This document shows positions 49,871 to 60,997 of a stretch of 64,000 nucleotides of DNA, piece after piece. The stretch is from Tamarix chinensis. Its lineage: Eukaryota > Streptophyta > Magnoliopsida > Caryophyllales > Tamaricaceae. The stretch's first letter is position 1, and every line of letters begins with the position of its first letter. Location of the stretch: contig CM060173.1 of NCBI GenBank assembly GCA_030549775.1, positions 67,853,867 through 67,917,866 of the forward strand. The letters are read 5' to 3'. The notes below the pieces were generated by a model. It saw nothing but the letters and a program-made list of their open reading frames with translations, was not told the origin of the DNA and did not search any database. Made by a program: the position numbers and the translations under genes.

Positions 49871-49929
49871 ATGATCCATTTGAGGTAAGACCAGATAAGA
49901 GCGACTCAAGATCAAAAAAGAGCTACACA

Positions 49930-50410
49930 AATCTGAAGAGATGGACCGATATTTAGGAGGTCGATGAAAGAGTCCACTTGAGGGTCTCTCACACCAAAGG
50001 AGTAATGAGGTTTGATAGAATGGATAAGCTTAATCTAAGGTATCTTGGACCGTATGAGGTTCTAGATCATGTTGTTTATGCTAATCATTTCTTAGCTCTA
50101 TCAATAGAGTTACCATATGTGCACAATATCTTTCATGTATTTCAGCTATGGAAGTATGTAGCAAATTAATCATATTTTATCTGACTGGTGTCGCTAGAGA
50201 TCGATGAGTCCTTGACTTATATGGAGCAATTGGTGAGTATTATAGAAACCAAGATGAGAGATATGTATATAAAGAAAATCCCATATGAAAGGTCTGTGGT
50301 CATGATATGGTACAAAGAAGGCTACTTGGGAGGCTATGGAAGAAACTTGAGCTAGGTATCCAAAGTTGTTTTCATAGTTGTCACCTTAAGTGTAAATCTT
50401 TTTCCTCAAA
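49930..50410 (+). pseudogene. pol: Integrase tail and chromodomain remnant
   Basis: An open stretch at 49978-50169 reads RVSHTKGVMRFDRMDKLNLR, YLGPYEVL and LSIELPYVHNIFHVFQLWKY, the C-terminal DNA-binding part of Tekay/Del integrases. Past a stop one sees LEIDESLTYMEQLVSIIETK, IPYERSVVMIWYKEG and ATWEAMEE followed by RYPKLFS, the chromodomain with its aromatic and WE residues. This places the element among chromoviruses. The catalytic core upstream is deleted. Confidence 0.8.
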
Positions 50411-50511
50411 GGGGTAGTACCCATTTCCTTTGAATGTGAACATAATGTGTGTGTTGACCTCTATGTGTAATGTTATGATCTAATGGTTATAGGCTTTTAG
50501 GATACAACCTC

Positions 50512-50527
50512 TTGAAGGGGGTAGTGC
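50512..50527 (+). other. Polypurine tract of Tekay-like element
   Basis: GAAGGGGGTAG ends just before the 3' LTR start. Confidence 0.65.
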
Positions 50528-50669
50528 TATAATACCCCATCTTTTTCTAAGTTGTTGAATGAGAATTATGCTAAATTTTTGGCTATTGATTTTGATTTAA
50601 TGTTATGATTTGGTTTAGGAAAAAGTTTGATTTGAAATCATATTGAAAGAGTTGTTGAGATTTTTAGAT

Positions 50670-50810
50670 AAATAAATCAAATGGTTCTATAAACCAATTG
50701 ACTACTTTATCATTTCAACATATTTGGTTTTCATGACTAAACCTATCAATTGGTTGGGCGGAGATTGATCGATTGGTAGAACCAAACCAATCGGTTGGTT
50801 TTTGAAATTG
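50670..50810. repeat. Palindrome cluster 1 of 3' LTR
   Basis: Units include AACCAATTGACTAC, GATCGATTGGTAGA and ACCAATCGGTTGGTT. Counterpart of 40555-40690. Confidence 0.65.
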
Positions 50811-51281
50811 GTAATCTTTTTTCAGTTTGATTTTTTTAAAATCCCTTAAATAAAAATAGATCCTTTCCAACCCATTCTAATTTGCCATTTAGAGATTCTT
50901 AACTAATTTTATGATACATTTAACCTCAAATATCTTCTCAAATTAATTTGGAGGTTGATTGGAACAATTGAGGTTGAGAGATGTCCTCAACATTGTCTTC
51001 TTCTTCCCATATCCTCTACAAGATTGTGAGATCAAATACTTTAACTCAGGCAGGATTTTGAGTAGTTGGCAGATTCCTTATAGGCTAACCTTCCATTACT
51101 CTATTCATGAATGCAAATTCTATTATAATTGACCTACATTATCAGGAGACACCATTTGAGCTCTAGAGAATAGGTCAAAAAATCCTTAACAAGTTCATTT
51201 GTTTAGATTTAATTCAAATGATTAATCATAGAGTTTTGCATTAATTCCCAAAAACTTGGTGTTTCACTTCAATTGGTTGGG

Positions 51282-51288
51282 TATAAAA
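51282..51288 (+). promoter_or_regulatory. TATA box of Tekay 3' LTR
   Basis: TATAAAA preceded by CAATTGGTTGG, equivalent to the box at 41153 of the 5' LTR. Confidence 0.6.
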
Positions 51289-51964
51289 AGCCCCAATATT
51301 CTCCTATATGCACCTTTTTTTTTCAGCCGTCAAATTTTCTAAGTCTTGTATTCACCTACCCACTCTCCACACATTGAGCCTTATCAATCTATTTTTGTAC
51401 ACTAATATGATCCTATCTCTAGCTCTCTCTTGTTTTAATTGTTAAGAAAGGAAGTGTTAGATTTTGGGAAAAAGGTTGAGCAGCACAGTTTTGTACTTTC
51501 CTTGTTTTTTGCCTCTAGTTGGTATGTTTTTATTCTCTTTGGTTTTTAAGTTCAAAATTTGATAAGGTTTTGGTATAATATATGAGTTTGAGATTTTAAC
51601 TTTAAGGTTTTCAAAGCTGAGATTCCTAGAGCTGGAATTTCCTACATTAAGAGGATTTTGCCTATATGAAATAAGTGATTCTTGCTTTTAAATGTTTAGT
51701 AAGTTTACCTACATGTTAGATGTTACCTTTAGTTTATTTTTGTTAGTTGGCACGAAAGGATACAATTATATATGTCATTTCGATGATTAGATGAAATGAT
51801 TTGAGTAAAAATCATGAACATTGGTAAAAATAAGATATGATGATTCTATGTTGATAAGTGCATGTTAATAGAGTTGGAAATATGTTAGAATATATTGATA
51901 CTTGTTTTAATTTGGTTAAGAATGATTTATATATAAGAATCTACATGAAATTTATGATTTTTTG

Positions 51965-52290
51965 CTGCGTGTAATCAAACTAATCAACATATTAGTTGTA
52001 ACAAATCTACTTGGTCATAGAATAGTCAACTTGTAGACCCAACCCATAAATTGGTAAGCTTGAAAAGATCTTGGTCTTGCTCTCTTCTTAAAACCATCGA
52101 CTGGTTGTGTATAACTAATTGAATAGTCTATGAATAATCAATTTATTTGCCTAAATTGATGTATTGATTTGAGGAAAGCCTTGTTCGGTTGTGTCAAGCC
52201 GATGGACTAGTTGACCTAAAATAATTGACTAGTTGGTGTAATCAGTAATATGTTGGGCTAGACCAATCGATCATTTCGAATGGTTTGTTT
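51965..52290. repeat. Palindrome cluster 2 of 3' LTR
   Basis: Units such as CATCGACTGGTTGTG, GATGGACTAGTTGACC, TTGACTAGTTGG and GACCAATCGATC. More decayed than the 5' LTR counterpart. Confidence 0.65.
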
Positions 52291-52942
52291 ATTTTTTTTT
52301 ATTCTGTTATACTTTGAGGTTATGTTTGGGATTATAACTTGATTATTAATGGGATAAAAAACACATTATATCATAGATTATTATCCATATAAAGGATCAA
52401 AATATGTCATAAATTATTTTGTTCTCCATGAGTTATGAAAAGGCTAAATGGGTATTTAACTTATCATAAGGGTTTATATATAGGAAAGCATAATGAAACA
52501 TTGCATGGACTTAAATTAAATAATATGGTGATATGACTACAATTTTCCAAGGACAAATAGAAACACACATGGTTAGGAAAATGAGAAGAAAAAGATTAAT
52601 ATGGATTAACTTGGTAAATTGCCTTACTTTATTTATATGGTTAATATATGATCACCCATCCATATGAACAAAATACTAATCACGTAGAGAGAAAGAAGGT
52701 TCGATATTGTATTGGTCAGGGTTACATAATCCTTGATTAGTAACAAGGGGTTAGTCTACTTCTTTCTTTTTTAGTGCCGTTGGACTATGCCATTGGGTGT
52801 GATCCTGATAAGTCCCAGTGGTTTACCTACTCTAGACACTAATGATGTACTAATGTATATCAGTACTTAAAGTCTTGGTTACCTAGGTTGTTGAATTTGG
52901 CTTGGACTTCTGTCCTTATTAATTTGCTTCGGCCTGGACTTA

Positions 52943-53812
52943 TGATGCAGGAGCATCCAATGAACATAATGATTTTCATGATCATACTAATTCTCAAGGT
53001 AAGGAAGATGATTTATCTTTCTTAATGTTGGAGCCTATCATGTTAAATATTCTTGATAATTTTTATATGCTTGACATTAAAAAACATTCAAGTTGTTCTT
53101 GTAGGTATGTTACATATTTGCAAGAAGATGATTTTCATACACTTTGATGTGTACAAGTATTCAAATCATGCAAGACTATGACATACATGGGATAATACAT
53201 TACAAAAAGAAGATAAAGAAATGATATTCATTATTTGTATTAACTTGTTGTAAACCCTAACCTTTAGAGTATTTTATATAAGTTAGGATATTGCTATAAT
53301 TTCATGTATGCATCTTAGTGAATTGTATAGCTTTGAAATATTAATCCTTAGTATCATTTAACCAATGATATTATGCTTTGGATTAAGGTTAATATGGGCT
53401 TAATTCAACCATGATTAATGGGCTGGATTAAGAAGGAATAATTGGATGGTTTAGGCTAGCTAACCACCGAATCCTTCCTTCCCCTATATATACCTTTGTG
53501 CACAGCTTGAATGGCAAAGACTTGAATAATAATTTTTTGATCAAACTTTGAGAAACATTAGCTAAATTCTAATGATCCCTTTTGGGTTGACATTGAGTAA
53601 GGAAAATCTGGGATTCAACCTTCCTCAACCTATCTTCAAACTCGACATATTTGAAGGCTATACAAATCTGTCGAGTGTCTTCTACTTGTTTCATCAATTT
53701 CTTCACCTATACTCCAGAAAATTACTTCATTTCTTTTGAATTATATCATGGGTGAAAGCTTCTTATACCAATTTTGATCCATCCTTCCTTTACTTTGATA
53801 CAAAACACATCA
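52943..53812 (+). mobile_element. 5' LTR of CRM-like element
   Basis: Matches 59022-59892 throughout. Ends in CACATCA, 4 bases before the primer site. It carries the tail of the pol frame (as sequence only), AAACCCTAA at about 53262, a TATA box at 53485 and a transcribed part with pyrimidine-rich stretches. Confidence 0.93.
53485..53492 (+). promoter_or_regulatory. TATA box of CRM-like 5' LTR
   Basis: TATATATA in a CCCCTATATATACC context, about 540 bp into the LTR, conserved in the 3' LTR and in the LTRs at 21572-25760. Confidence 0.65.
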
Positions 53813-53816
53813 TTTT

Positions 53817-53828
53817 TGGTATCAAAGC
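53817..53828 (+). other. Primer binding site of CRM-like element
   Basis: TGGTATCAAAGC, initiator Met tRNA type, 4 bases after the 5' LTR. Confidence 0.88.
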
Positions 53829-54659
53829 TTCATTTGTTTGAAGCTAACGCAGAACCAATAATCTGCGCACCTGAAATCGCGTGTGTGTTCTTGCACCAAG
53901 AAATCCATGGCTACTCAACCATTTCTTTGAATTCTTGATTCTTATGGAAATTATTTGATTGTTATTGAAGTTCTTGCTTGATGTTCTTGCAATCTTGCAA
54001 CACAGATGTTGCATTTTCCCAAACCTTTTCATATAAAATATCGACCAACACTTACCTTCCAACAGTGCACAATTTGGTTCGTCTGTTTGCCACGAACGTT
54101 TTTACCTCTCCACCACTTGATTCCTATTGCATTCTAATCTCCATTGGTGCGTGATCAAGTGTGTAACAATCTTTTGAAGTTCCCTTCGTGCAGCAAAGTG
54201 ATCGAAACCCCTGGACAACTCTCAGTCGGCCGAAATAGAACTAGAACTTTCATGCCCTATATTTAACTCATTTCTCATCATTTTCTCTCAAGAAATCATT
54301 CCATCATGTACCTCTAGATCTCCTCTCCATATTCTATGAATACATCAACACAAATCTCCCACTGGAAGACAAGCATTTGTTGAAGATATAGAAACATGTT
54401 CTATGATTTTATGTGAATGAATTTCACATCTCTTATATACTAACCTTTCATTGTTTGTGTGTACCTGCGTGCAGTGGCTATTCTTGGGGCTAAAATATAT
54501 CCTTTGTGCCTAGAGAAAGACTGGCGGTAGTGTTTAACATTTGTTTAAGAATTAGCAATTGGTTTGTGCTTTGTTTGGTTGTAGGAAAAACAAATCCAGC
54601 ACCTACACTTTGTGGAACCTATTGTGTGCAACAAGTACGGTTGTGTGTCAACCTTCACC
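53829..54659 (+). other. Leader between primer site and gag
   Basis: About 830 bp of untranslated leader, with several short upstream ATGs and no conserved frame. The sister element has a matching leader at 24054-24895. Confidence 0.6.
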
Positions 54660-55730
54660 ATGGCTAGTGAAGAGGTGCGTGCCTTGGTAGATTCCATAAA
54701 AATCCTCACCACACGCATGGATGCCCAATTACAAACTTGAAACACACTGCAACATTGATTCTAAAGTATGGAAGATAAGTTGACCGACTAAGAGAAGTGT
54801 AAACCATGGCAAGTTCGAATGGAAACCACACATGATAGTGTGAAAGGGAGAATGAAGCATATTTACCATGCCAAGAGTGGACGTGGACATTTCAAATTGT
54901 CTCATCATGAAGATGGAGAAGAAGAAACACATGATTTTGGCTCAAGCAATCAAAGAAGAGCACCTACATTCCATGTAAGAAATGCACACCATGAAGATCA
55001 AGGTATTAAACTTGACCTTCCTGAATTTTATTGTGATTTGAATGTGGAATTATTTTTTGAATGGTTGTATGAGATTGAGGCTAGTTTTGAGTTTAGAGAA
55101 AATGATGATGATAGAAAGTGCAAATTAGCTACTCTAAAGTTTAAAAAGTTTGCTCGAATTTTGTATGATAACTTAAAAAGAACAAGAGAAAGACAAGAGA
55201 AGTTTAAAATAAAATATTGGGAAAAACTTAAAAAGCACTAAAGAAATAAATTTGTTCCTAGGGAGTATAAACAAGATATGTATTTTAAAATTACTACTCT
55301 AAGGCAAGGTTTATTTAGTGTATAAGAATACACTAGAGAATTTGAAAGACTAGCCCTTATTTGTGATGTTCATGAAAAAAAGGAACAAAAATGTGCTACA
55401 TACTTAGGTGGCTTGAATAATTTAATAAGAGACAAATTTGATATGTAATCTTATGACTCTCATGATAACTTGATTAAATTGGCTATGAAAATTGAAAGAC
55501 AGACCAAATCAACTAAAGCTTATATTAAGTCTAATGCTTCTACTTCAAGTAAACCCTATTCTAGCACCTTTACACCTAAATCAACATTTTCAAATGATAA
55601 AAGGAATAACAAAGATGATAAAGGTAAAAATAAGGTATTTGAAATGGCAAATAAACAATGTTTCAAATGTAAAGGATATGGACATTTTGCTAGAGATTGT
55701 CCTGATCAAAGAGCCTTAACCTTACTTTAA
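54660..55730 (+). pseudogene. gag: Gag of CRM-like element
   Basis: The start ATG at 54660 gives MASEEVRALVDSIK, as in the sister copy. One frame runs to 55730 with stops at about 54738, 55239, 55323 and 55446. The capsid region reads DQGIKLDLPEFYCDLNVELF, FEWLYEIEASFEF and PREYKQDMYFKITTLRQGLF. A Lys/Ser-rich linker follows, then a single intact zinc knuckle CFKCKGYGHFARDCPDQ near the end (about 55661-55712). Family gags bind and package the element RNA. Only the stops disable it. Confidence 0.88.
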
Positions 55731-56230
55731 ATAGAAAACATGGAACCATGTAGTGATGATGATGATTTAGAAGTTGAATCTCCTAATGAAATATTATCTA
55801 TTGAAGAATAAGAAGGAGACCCCTAATTTGTAATTCAAAGAGTTTTGCAAATACAACCTCGTACACCTACTCAAAGAGAAAAGATTTTTAAAACTAAGTG
55901 TAAAATATGTGATATGGTTTGTAGACTCATAATTGATAGTGGTTCATGTACTAATGTGGCTAGTGAGGCAATGGTTAAGAAACTTGGTTTGGAACTACTA
56001 ATAATCCTAAACCCTATTCTTTACAATGCTTAAATAAGGATAAAGGAGCTAAAGTAAACAAAGGAGCTTTAGTCACATTTTCTATTAGAGACTATCATGA
56101 TGAAGTTCTATGCGATGTTTTACCTATGGATGCTTGTGGCTTACTTTTGGGTAGACCATGGCAATTTGATAGAAAAATAACTCATGATGGAGTAACTAAT
56201 GAATATGTGGTGAAAAAGGAAAAATAATTA
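55731..56230 (+). pseudogene. pol: Aspartic protease of CRM-like element
   Basis: Same frame as gag: an acidic linker (EPCSDDDDLEVESPNEILS), then CKICDMVCRLIIDSGSCTNV with the intact catalytic Asp-Ser-Gly and ASEAMVKKLGL. A one-base shift near 55995 moves the frame. After it DYHDEVLCDVLPMDACGLLL and GRPWQFDR complete the domain. Gag and protease form one frame, as usual for chromoviruses. Confidence 0.85.
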
Positions 56231-56369
56231 TATAGGCTCACACCTTCTTTATATGATCATATGCCCTTGAGTGATGATAAAAAGAGATTATTTTAACGTA
56301 AAAAGGATATGGAAAAATGTATAAAAGAAGAAAGAATTTGTTATGCTTTAGTTTCTAAAGATTCTAAAC

Positions 56370-57300
56370 TTGAGAAATAAAAACTTGAAAATTCTAATCT
56401 AATTAAGTATCTTAATGAGTATAATGATGTATTTCCTAATAACTTACCTCCTGGATTACCACCTAAAAGAGGTATAGAACATGCTATTGATCTTGTTCCT
56501 GTTATGCCTATTCCAAATAAACCATCTTATAGATGTAATCCAAAAGAAGCTAAGGAATTACAAAAACAAATACAAGAACTTATGAATAAAGCATTTGTTA
56601 GAGAAAGTATGAGTCCTTGTAATGTTCCTGCTTTACTAGTGCCTAAAAATGATGGTACTTGGCGTATGTGTATAGATTCTAGGGCTGTGAATAACATTAC
56701 TATCAAATATAGATTTCCTATGCCTATATTATATGATATGCTTGATGAACTTTGTGGAGCACAAGTATTTTCCAAAATTGATTTGAGAAGTGGATATCAT
56801 CAATTAAGGATTAGAGATGGAGATGAATGGAAAACTACTTTTAAAACAAAATATGGTCTCTATGAGTGGATGGTTACTCCTTTTGGGTTATGTAATGCAC
56901 CTAGTTCATTTATGAGACTTATGAATAAAGTTCTTTGACCTTTCCTTGGTTATTTCATTGTTGTATATTTAGATAATATTCTTGTGTATAGCAAAAATAG
57001 TTATGATCATCTAATACATTTGAAGAAATGATTTTGTGAGTTAAGGAATGCTAAACTATATGGAAAACTTGAGAAATGTGATTTTATGCTTCCAAGTGCA
57101 GTTTTCCTAGGCTATATTATTAGTGGAGAACATATTAAAGTAGATCCTAATAAGATTAGGTCTATAAAAGAATGACCTATCCCTAAGAATGTTCATGATG
57201 TGAGAAGTTTTCATGGATTAGCTAGCTTTTATAGAAGATTCATTAAGGATTTTTCTACCATAGATACACCTATTACTCATCTCATGAAAAAGTGTCAATT
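56370..57300 (+). pseudogene. pol: Reverse transcriptase of CRM-like element
   Basis: The best open part, 56504-56938, has [60 protein letters not shown] and [20 protein letters not shown]. After a stop at 56936, VVYLDNILVYSK carries the active site: the second Asp of YLDD is Asn (56975-56977), which abolishes catalysis. It continues with FLGYIISGEHIKVDPNKI and VRSFHGLASFYRRFIKDFST. Stops lie at about 57030 and 57174. The RT is otherwise well conserved. Confidence 0.9.
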
Positions 57301-57749
57301 TTATTGGGGACAAGAAGCAACTCAAGCCTTTGGAACCCAAAAAGATAAACTTTTTCATGCCCCTGTTCTATCCTTACCAAACTTTAACCTTTTTTTTTAA
57401 GTGACCTGTGATGCTAGTGGAGTTAGAATAGGAGGAATACTTTCCCAAGAAAAGAAACCTATAGCATTTTTATTTAAAAAGTTGAATGGATCCAAAATAA
57501 ACTATTCGACTTATGACAAGGAATTCTTTGCCAATATACGGAGTCTTGAGACATGGCGTCATTATTTGAAACCAAAACCATTTGTGTTACATTCAGATCA
57601 TGAAATTTAAAATACATACATAGTCAAAAGAAAGTTAATTCAAGGCATGCAAAATTGGTAAATTTATTACAATCCTTTCTGTTCTTTGTTAAACATTTAG
57701 ATTGGTAAGGAAAATGTAGTTGCTGGTGCTCTTTCTCGTAGGTCTACAT
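57301..57749 (+). pseudogene. pol: Ribonuclease H of CRM-like element
   Basis: APVLSLPNFNLFF, a stop, then CDASGVRIGGILSQEKKPIA with the catalytic Asp, INYSTYDKEFFANI with the Glu, and HYLKPKPFVLHSDHEI with the next Asp. After decayed sequence, IGKENVVAGALSRRSTL ends the domain; Gly replaces the conserved Asp of ADALSRR. Confidence 0.85.
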
Positions 57750-59184
57750 TGCTTGTTATGATGGATGCAAAAATCTTAGGTTTTGAAATGATTAAAGAAT
57801 TATATTCTAATGATGAAGATTTTAAGGACATGTTTAGTGCATGTAAGGAAATTGGATACCATGGAAATTATGTCATACAAGATGGATTTTTTTTAGACCA
57901 AATAAACTTTGTATTCCGAGATCTAGTATTTGAGACTTTCTTATCAAGGAAATACATGAAGGTAGCATGGCAGGAGATTTTGGTATACATAAAAATATAG
58001 AATTATTACAAGAAAATTTCTATTGGCCAAGAAGTGTTAAACATTTGCAAGCCATGATAAGTAGATGTTATACGTGCCAAAAAGGTAAAAGTTACTTTCA
58101 TAAAAGCTTATACACACCTTTACCCATTCCTGATAAACCATGGGAAGGAGTTAGTATGGACTTTATCTAAGGGTTACCAAGAACGCAATGGGGTAAAGAT
58201 TCTATTCTTGTGGTAGTAGATCTTTTTCTAAAATGGTTCATTTTATTCCATGTAATAAAATTGATGATGTCACGCATGTTCCTGACTTGTATTTTAGAAA
58301 ATTTTTTAAACCTCATGGAATACCTAAAAGCATAGTTTCTGATCAGGATGTCAAGTTTATGAGTTATTTTTGGAAAACTTTATGGCATATGATTGGTACT
58401 AAATTGTTATTTAGTACTTCACATCATCCCACATTGATGTTCAAATTGAGGTAACTAATAGAACTCTTGGTACATTATTAAGAGGTATAGTTAATAAAAG
58501 TACTAAAGATTGGGATGTTAAGTTAGCTCGTGTAGAGTTTGCTTATAATCGTAGTCCTTCTAGTACTACTCAAACTAGTCCGTTTGAGGTTGTGTATGGT
58601 GTGAATCCTAAAATGCCTATTAACATGATTCCGTTGAAAAAAGGTGAAATGAAAAACTATGAGGCTAAAGAGAGAATACAATTTTTTCAACAAATTCATG
58701 AGAAAATCAAAAATATTATTGAAAAATCCAATGCCTAGTATAAAGCTCAAGCAAATAAGTATAGAAACTTTTGTATGTTTTCTCTGGTGACTTAGTTTGG
58801 TTAGATTTGTGTGAAGAAAGATTTTCTAATTTATGTAAAAATAAACTAATTCCAAGAGCCGATGGTCCATTTAAAATGCTCAGGAAGTTTGGAGATAATG
58901 CTTATGAACTTGAACTTCCAGATTCTCATGGTGGAATTTTAAGAAATTTTAATGTTGGTGATTTGTCTCCTTATTATTCTGATGAAATTTTGAGGGCAAA
59001 TTCTTCTCAACATGGGGAGAATGATGCAGAAGCATCCAATGAACATAATGATTTTCATGTTCATACTAATCCTCAAGGTAAGGAAGATGATTTATCTTTC
59101 TTAATATTGGATCCTATCATGTTAAATATTCTTGATAATTCTTATATGCTTGACATTGAAAAAACATTCAAGTTATTCTTGTAG
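57750..59184 (+). pseudogene. pol: Integrase of CRM-like element, runs into 3' LTR
   Basis: The N-terminal zinc domain is in a shifted frame (57967-58170) with FGIHKNIELLQENFYWPR and CYTCQKGKSYFHK. In the core, [10 protein letters not shown] carries the first Asp, [20 protein letters not shown] the second, and [14 protein letters not shown] the Glu region, across three frames. The C-terminus (58771-59184) is open: [50 protein letters not shown], then LRANSSQHGENDAEASNEHN and a further about 45 codons, ending inside the LTR, which starts at 59022. No chromodomain is evident after the DNA-binding part. Confidence 0.88.
59011..59021 (+). other. Polypurine tract of CRM-like element
   Basis: CATGGGGAGAA directly before the 3' LTR. 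It overlaps the pol reading frame. Confidence 0.8.
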
Positions 59185-59892
59185 GTATGTTACATATTTT
59201 CAAGAAGATGATGTTCATACACTTTGATGTGTACAAGTATTCAAAGCATGTAGGAATATGACATACATTAGATGATACATTATAACAAGAAGATAAAGTG
59301 ATAATATTCATTATTTGTATGAACTTGTTGTAAACCCTAACCCTAAGTGTATTTTATGTAAGTTAGGGTATTGCTATAATTTCATGGATGTATATTAGTC
59401 AATTATATTGCTATGTAGTATTAATCCTTAGTATCATTTAACCAATGATATTATGCTTTGGATTAAGGTTAATATGGCCTTAATTCAAATATGATTAATG
59501 GGCTGGATTAAGAAGGTACAATCAGCTGGTTTAGGCTAGCTAACCACCGACTCCTTCCTTCCCCTATATATACCTTTGTGTGCAGCTTGAATGGCAGAGA
59601 CTTAAATAAGAATTTTTTGATCAAACTTTGAGCGTAGTTAGCTAAAGTCTATTCCTCCATTTTGGTTTGACATTGAGTAAGGAAAATCTGGGATTCAACC
59701 TTCCTCAACCTATCTTCAAACTCGACACATTTGAAGGTTATACAAATTTGTCGAGGGTCTTCTAATTGTTTCATCAATTTCTTCACCTATACTCCAGCAA
59801 CTTAATTCATTTATTTTACATTAGATCATGGGTGAAAGCTTCTAATAAAAATTTTGATCCAACCTTCCATTAGTTTGATAAAAACCACATCA
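59022..59892 (+). mobile_element. 3' LTR of CRM-like element
   Basis: Partner of 52943-53812. Its first about 160 bp encodes the end of the pol frame (LTR-coding overlap). AAACCCTAACCCTAA lies at about 59333-59347. Confidence 0.93.
59565..59572 (+). promoter_or_regulatory. TATA box of CRM-like 3' LTR
   Basis: TATATATA, equivalent to the box at 53485. Confidence 0.6.
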
Positions 59893-60997
59893 ACTTATGT
59901 CCATTGCGATGATTGGCTTTCGTCTGGACTTGTGTCAACTTTGTGATAGGCTTTGGTGTGGACTTTTTGTCCCTTATGAGTATAGGCTTCCTTGGTATGT
60001 GAGACAATGAGGTCATACATAGTCCATCATTAGATGATAACAAAATATGGATTTTACATATTGGTTGATAAATTATGAATGATGACCACGTGAATGGTTA
60101 ATGGTTGGTTAAGAAATGGAAGTATAGCATGATTAACCGAAATGAAGAAAAGTAGGTTTGTACACGTGGCTTATTGTCAAAATGAAAAATTGGTTATGGA
60201 TTACAATATTGACTAAATGATTGACCTATATAATATATGGATGAGTAAATGGTGTAACTTATGGAATTTACTACTAGAAATATTCCTAGAATTTGCTTCT
60301 ATACTTTTAGTTATAAGATGTATAAGTGCTTATGTGAGAAGGTTGTAAATCTAAGAATGATGTATTTTGCTTTTTTGGAAATGTGCATGATAGCATGTCT
60401 TTTTTCACTTATATCCTTATATATTTCCTTATCAGGATGCATGTTATACTTTATGTTCATGCATGATAAATTAGTATACTTGTGTTACATTGTGGGAGCA
60501 GCTTGGTTTACTCAATATGTAGTGTAATGATGTGCCATTTTACTCAATCACTTGTTCATTCCTAGGAGAAGATTGCCATGTGCAAGTCTTAAGGGATGGC
60601 CAGTAAAGGGCCTACCTCAGATCGGGGCTTGAGAGCAAGGACATCCAAATTATTTTGGTGGGGTCCATGATAGACGATGATTTTAAATTGGGTGTCATAC
60701 CTTGATTCATTTTATTGTATCCCCACACTTTATCTACCTGTATTTTGTAATGATTTTATTGAAACATGTTAGGGTCCTCTCATGTAAATAATCTTAAAGT
60801 TCTTAAATTTAGTTTTATTTTGCGCACTCTAATGTTCTAAGTGTTGTTATTGGTTTAGCCTTAAATCTAATATGGTGTAGGCAGTGGATATCTATCAATG
60901 TCAAGTATGGTGATAATACTCCATTTTTCCTAGGTATTTTCTGTTTTCGTAAAATATTTAAGGACATTTTTTACTAGTGAAAAATATGGTTGTTACA

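Larger units (their letters stand above)
52943..59892 (+). mobile_element. Full-length CRM-like Ty3/gypsy element
   Basis: A 6.95 kb element has LTRs of 870 and 871 bp (TGATGCAG...CACATCA), primer site, gag, protease, RT, RNase H, integrase and purine tract. Perfect target-site repeats ACTTA occur at 52938-52942 and 59893-59897. It lies inside the 3' LTR of the Tekay-like element and is therefore younger. TGATG...CATCA ends and a pol frame that runs into the 3' LTR recall the CRM lineage of centromeric chromoviruses. That placement is by motif only, and no CR-type chromodomain is evident. Several stops, frameshifts and an RT active-site change show it is not functional. Confidence 0.93.
40413..60997 (+). 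mobile_element. Tekay/Del-like chromovirus with nested insertions
   Basis: The long LTRs are 40413-46776 and 50528-60997. Without their insertions they measure about 3.42 and 3.52 kb. Between them lie a primer site (46780), decayed gag, protease, RT, RNase H, integrase tail with chromodomain-like end, and a purine tract (50512). The ends are TGTAATACC...GTTACA. Flanking pentamers are ATATT (40408-40412) and ACACT (60998-61002), which differ at two positions, and the two flanks come from different parts of antisense gypsy sequence, so a clean single insertion is not proven. A LINE sits in the 5' LTR and a CRM-like element in the 3' LTR. The catalytic integrase core is deleted. Confidence 0.85.
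50528..60997 (+). mobile_element. 3' LTR of the Tekay-like element
   Basis: Starts TATAATACCCC (TGTAATACCC in the 5' LTR) and ends GGTTGTTACA. It is interrupted at 52943-59892 by the CRM-like element. The rejoined flanks match the 5' LTR at about 45720-45750 (GCTTCAGCCTAAACTTACATCC). Confidence 0.85.

Noticed and set aside
53844..54932. Several minus-strand frames
   Set aside because: They lie opposite the leader and gag start of the CRM-like element and show no family pattern.
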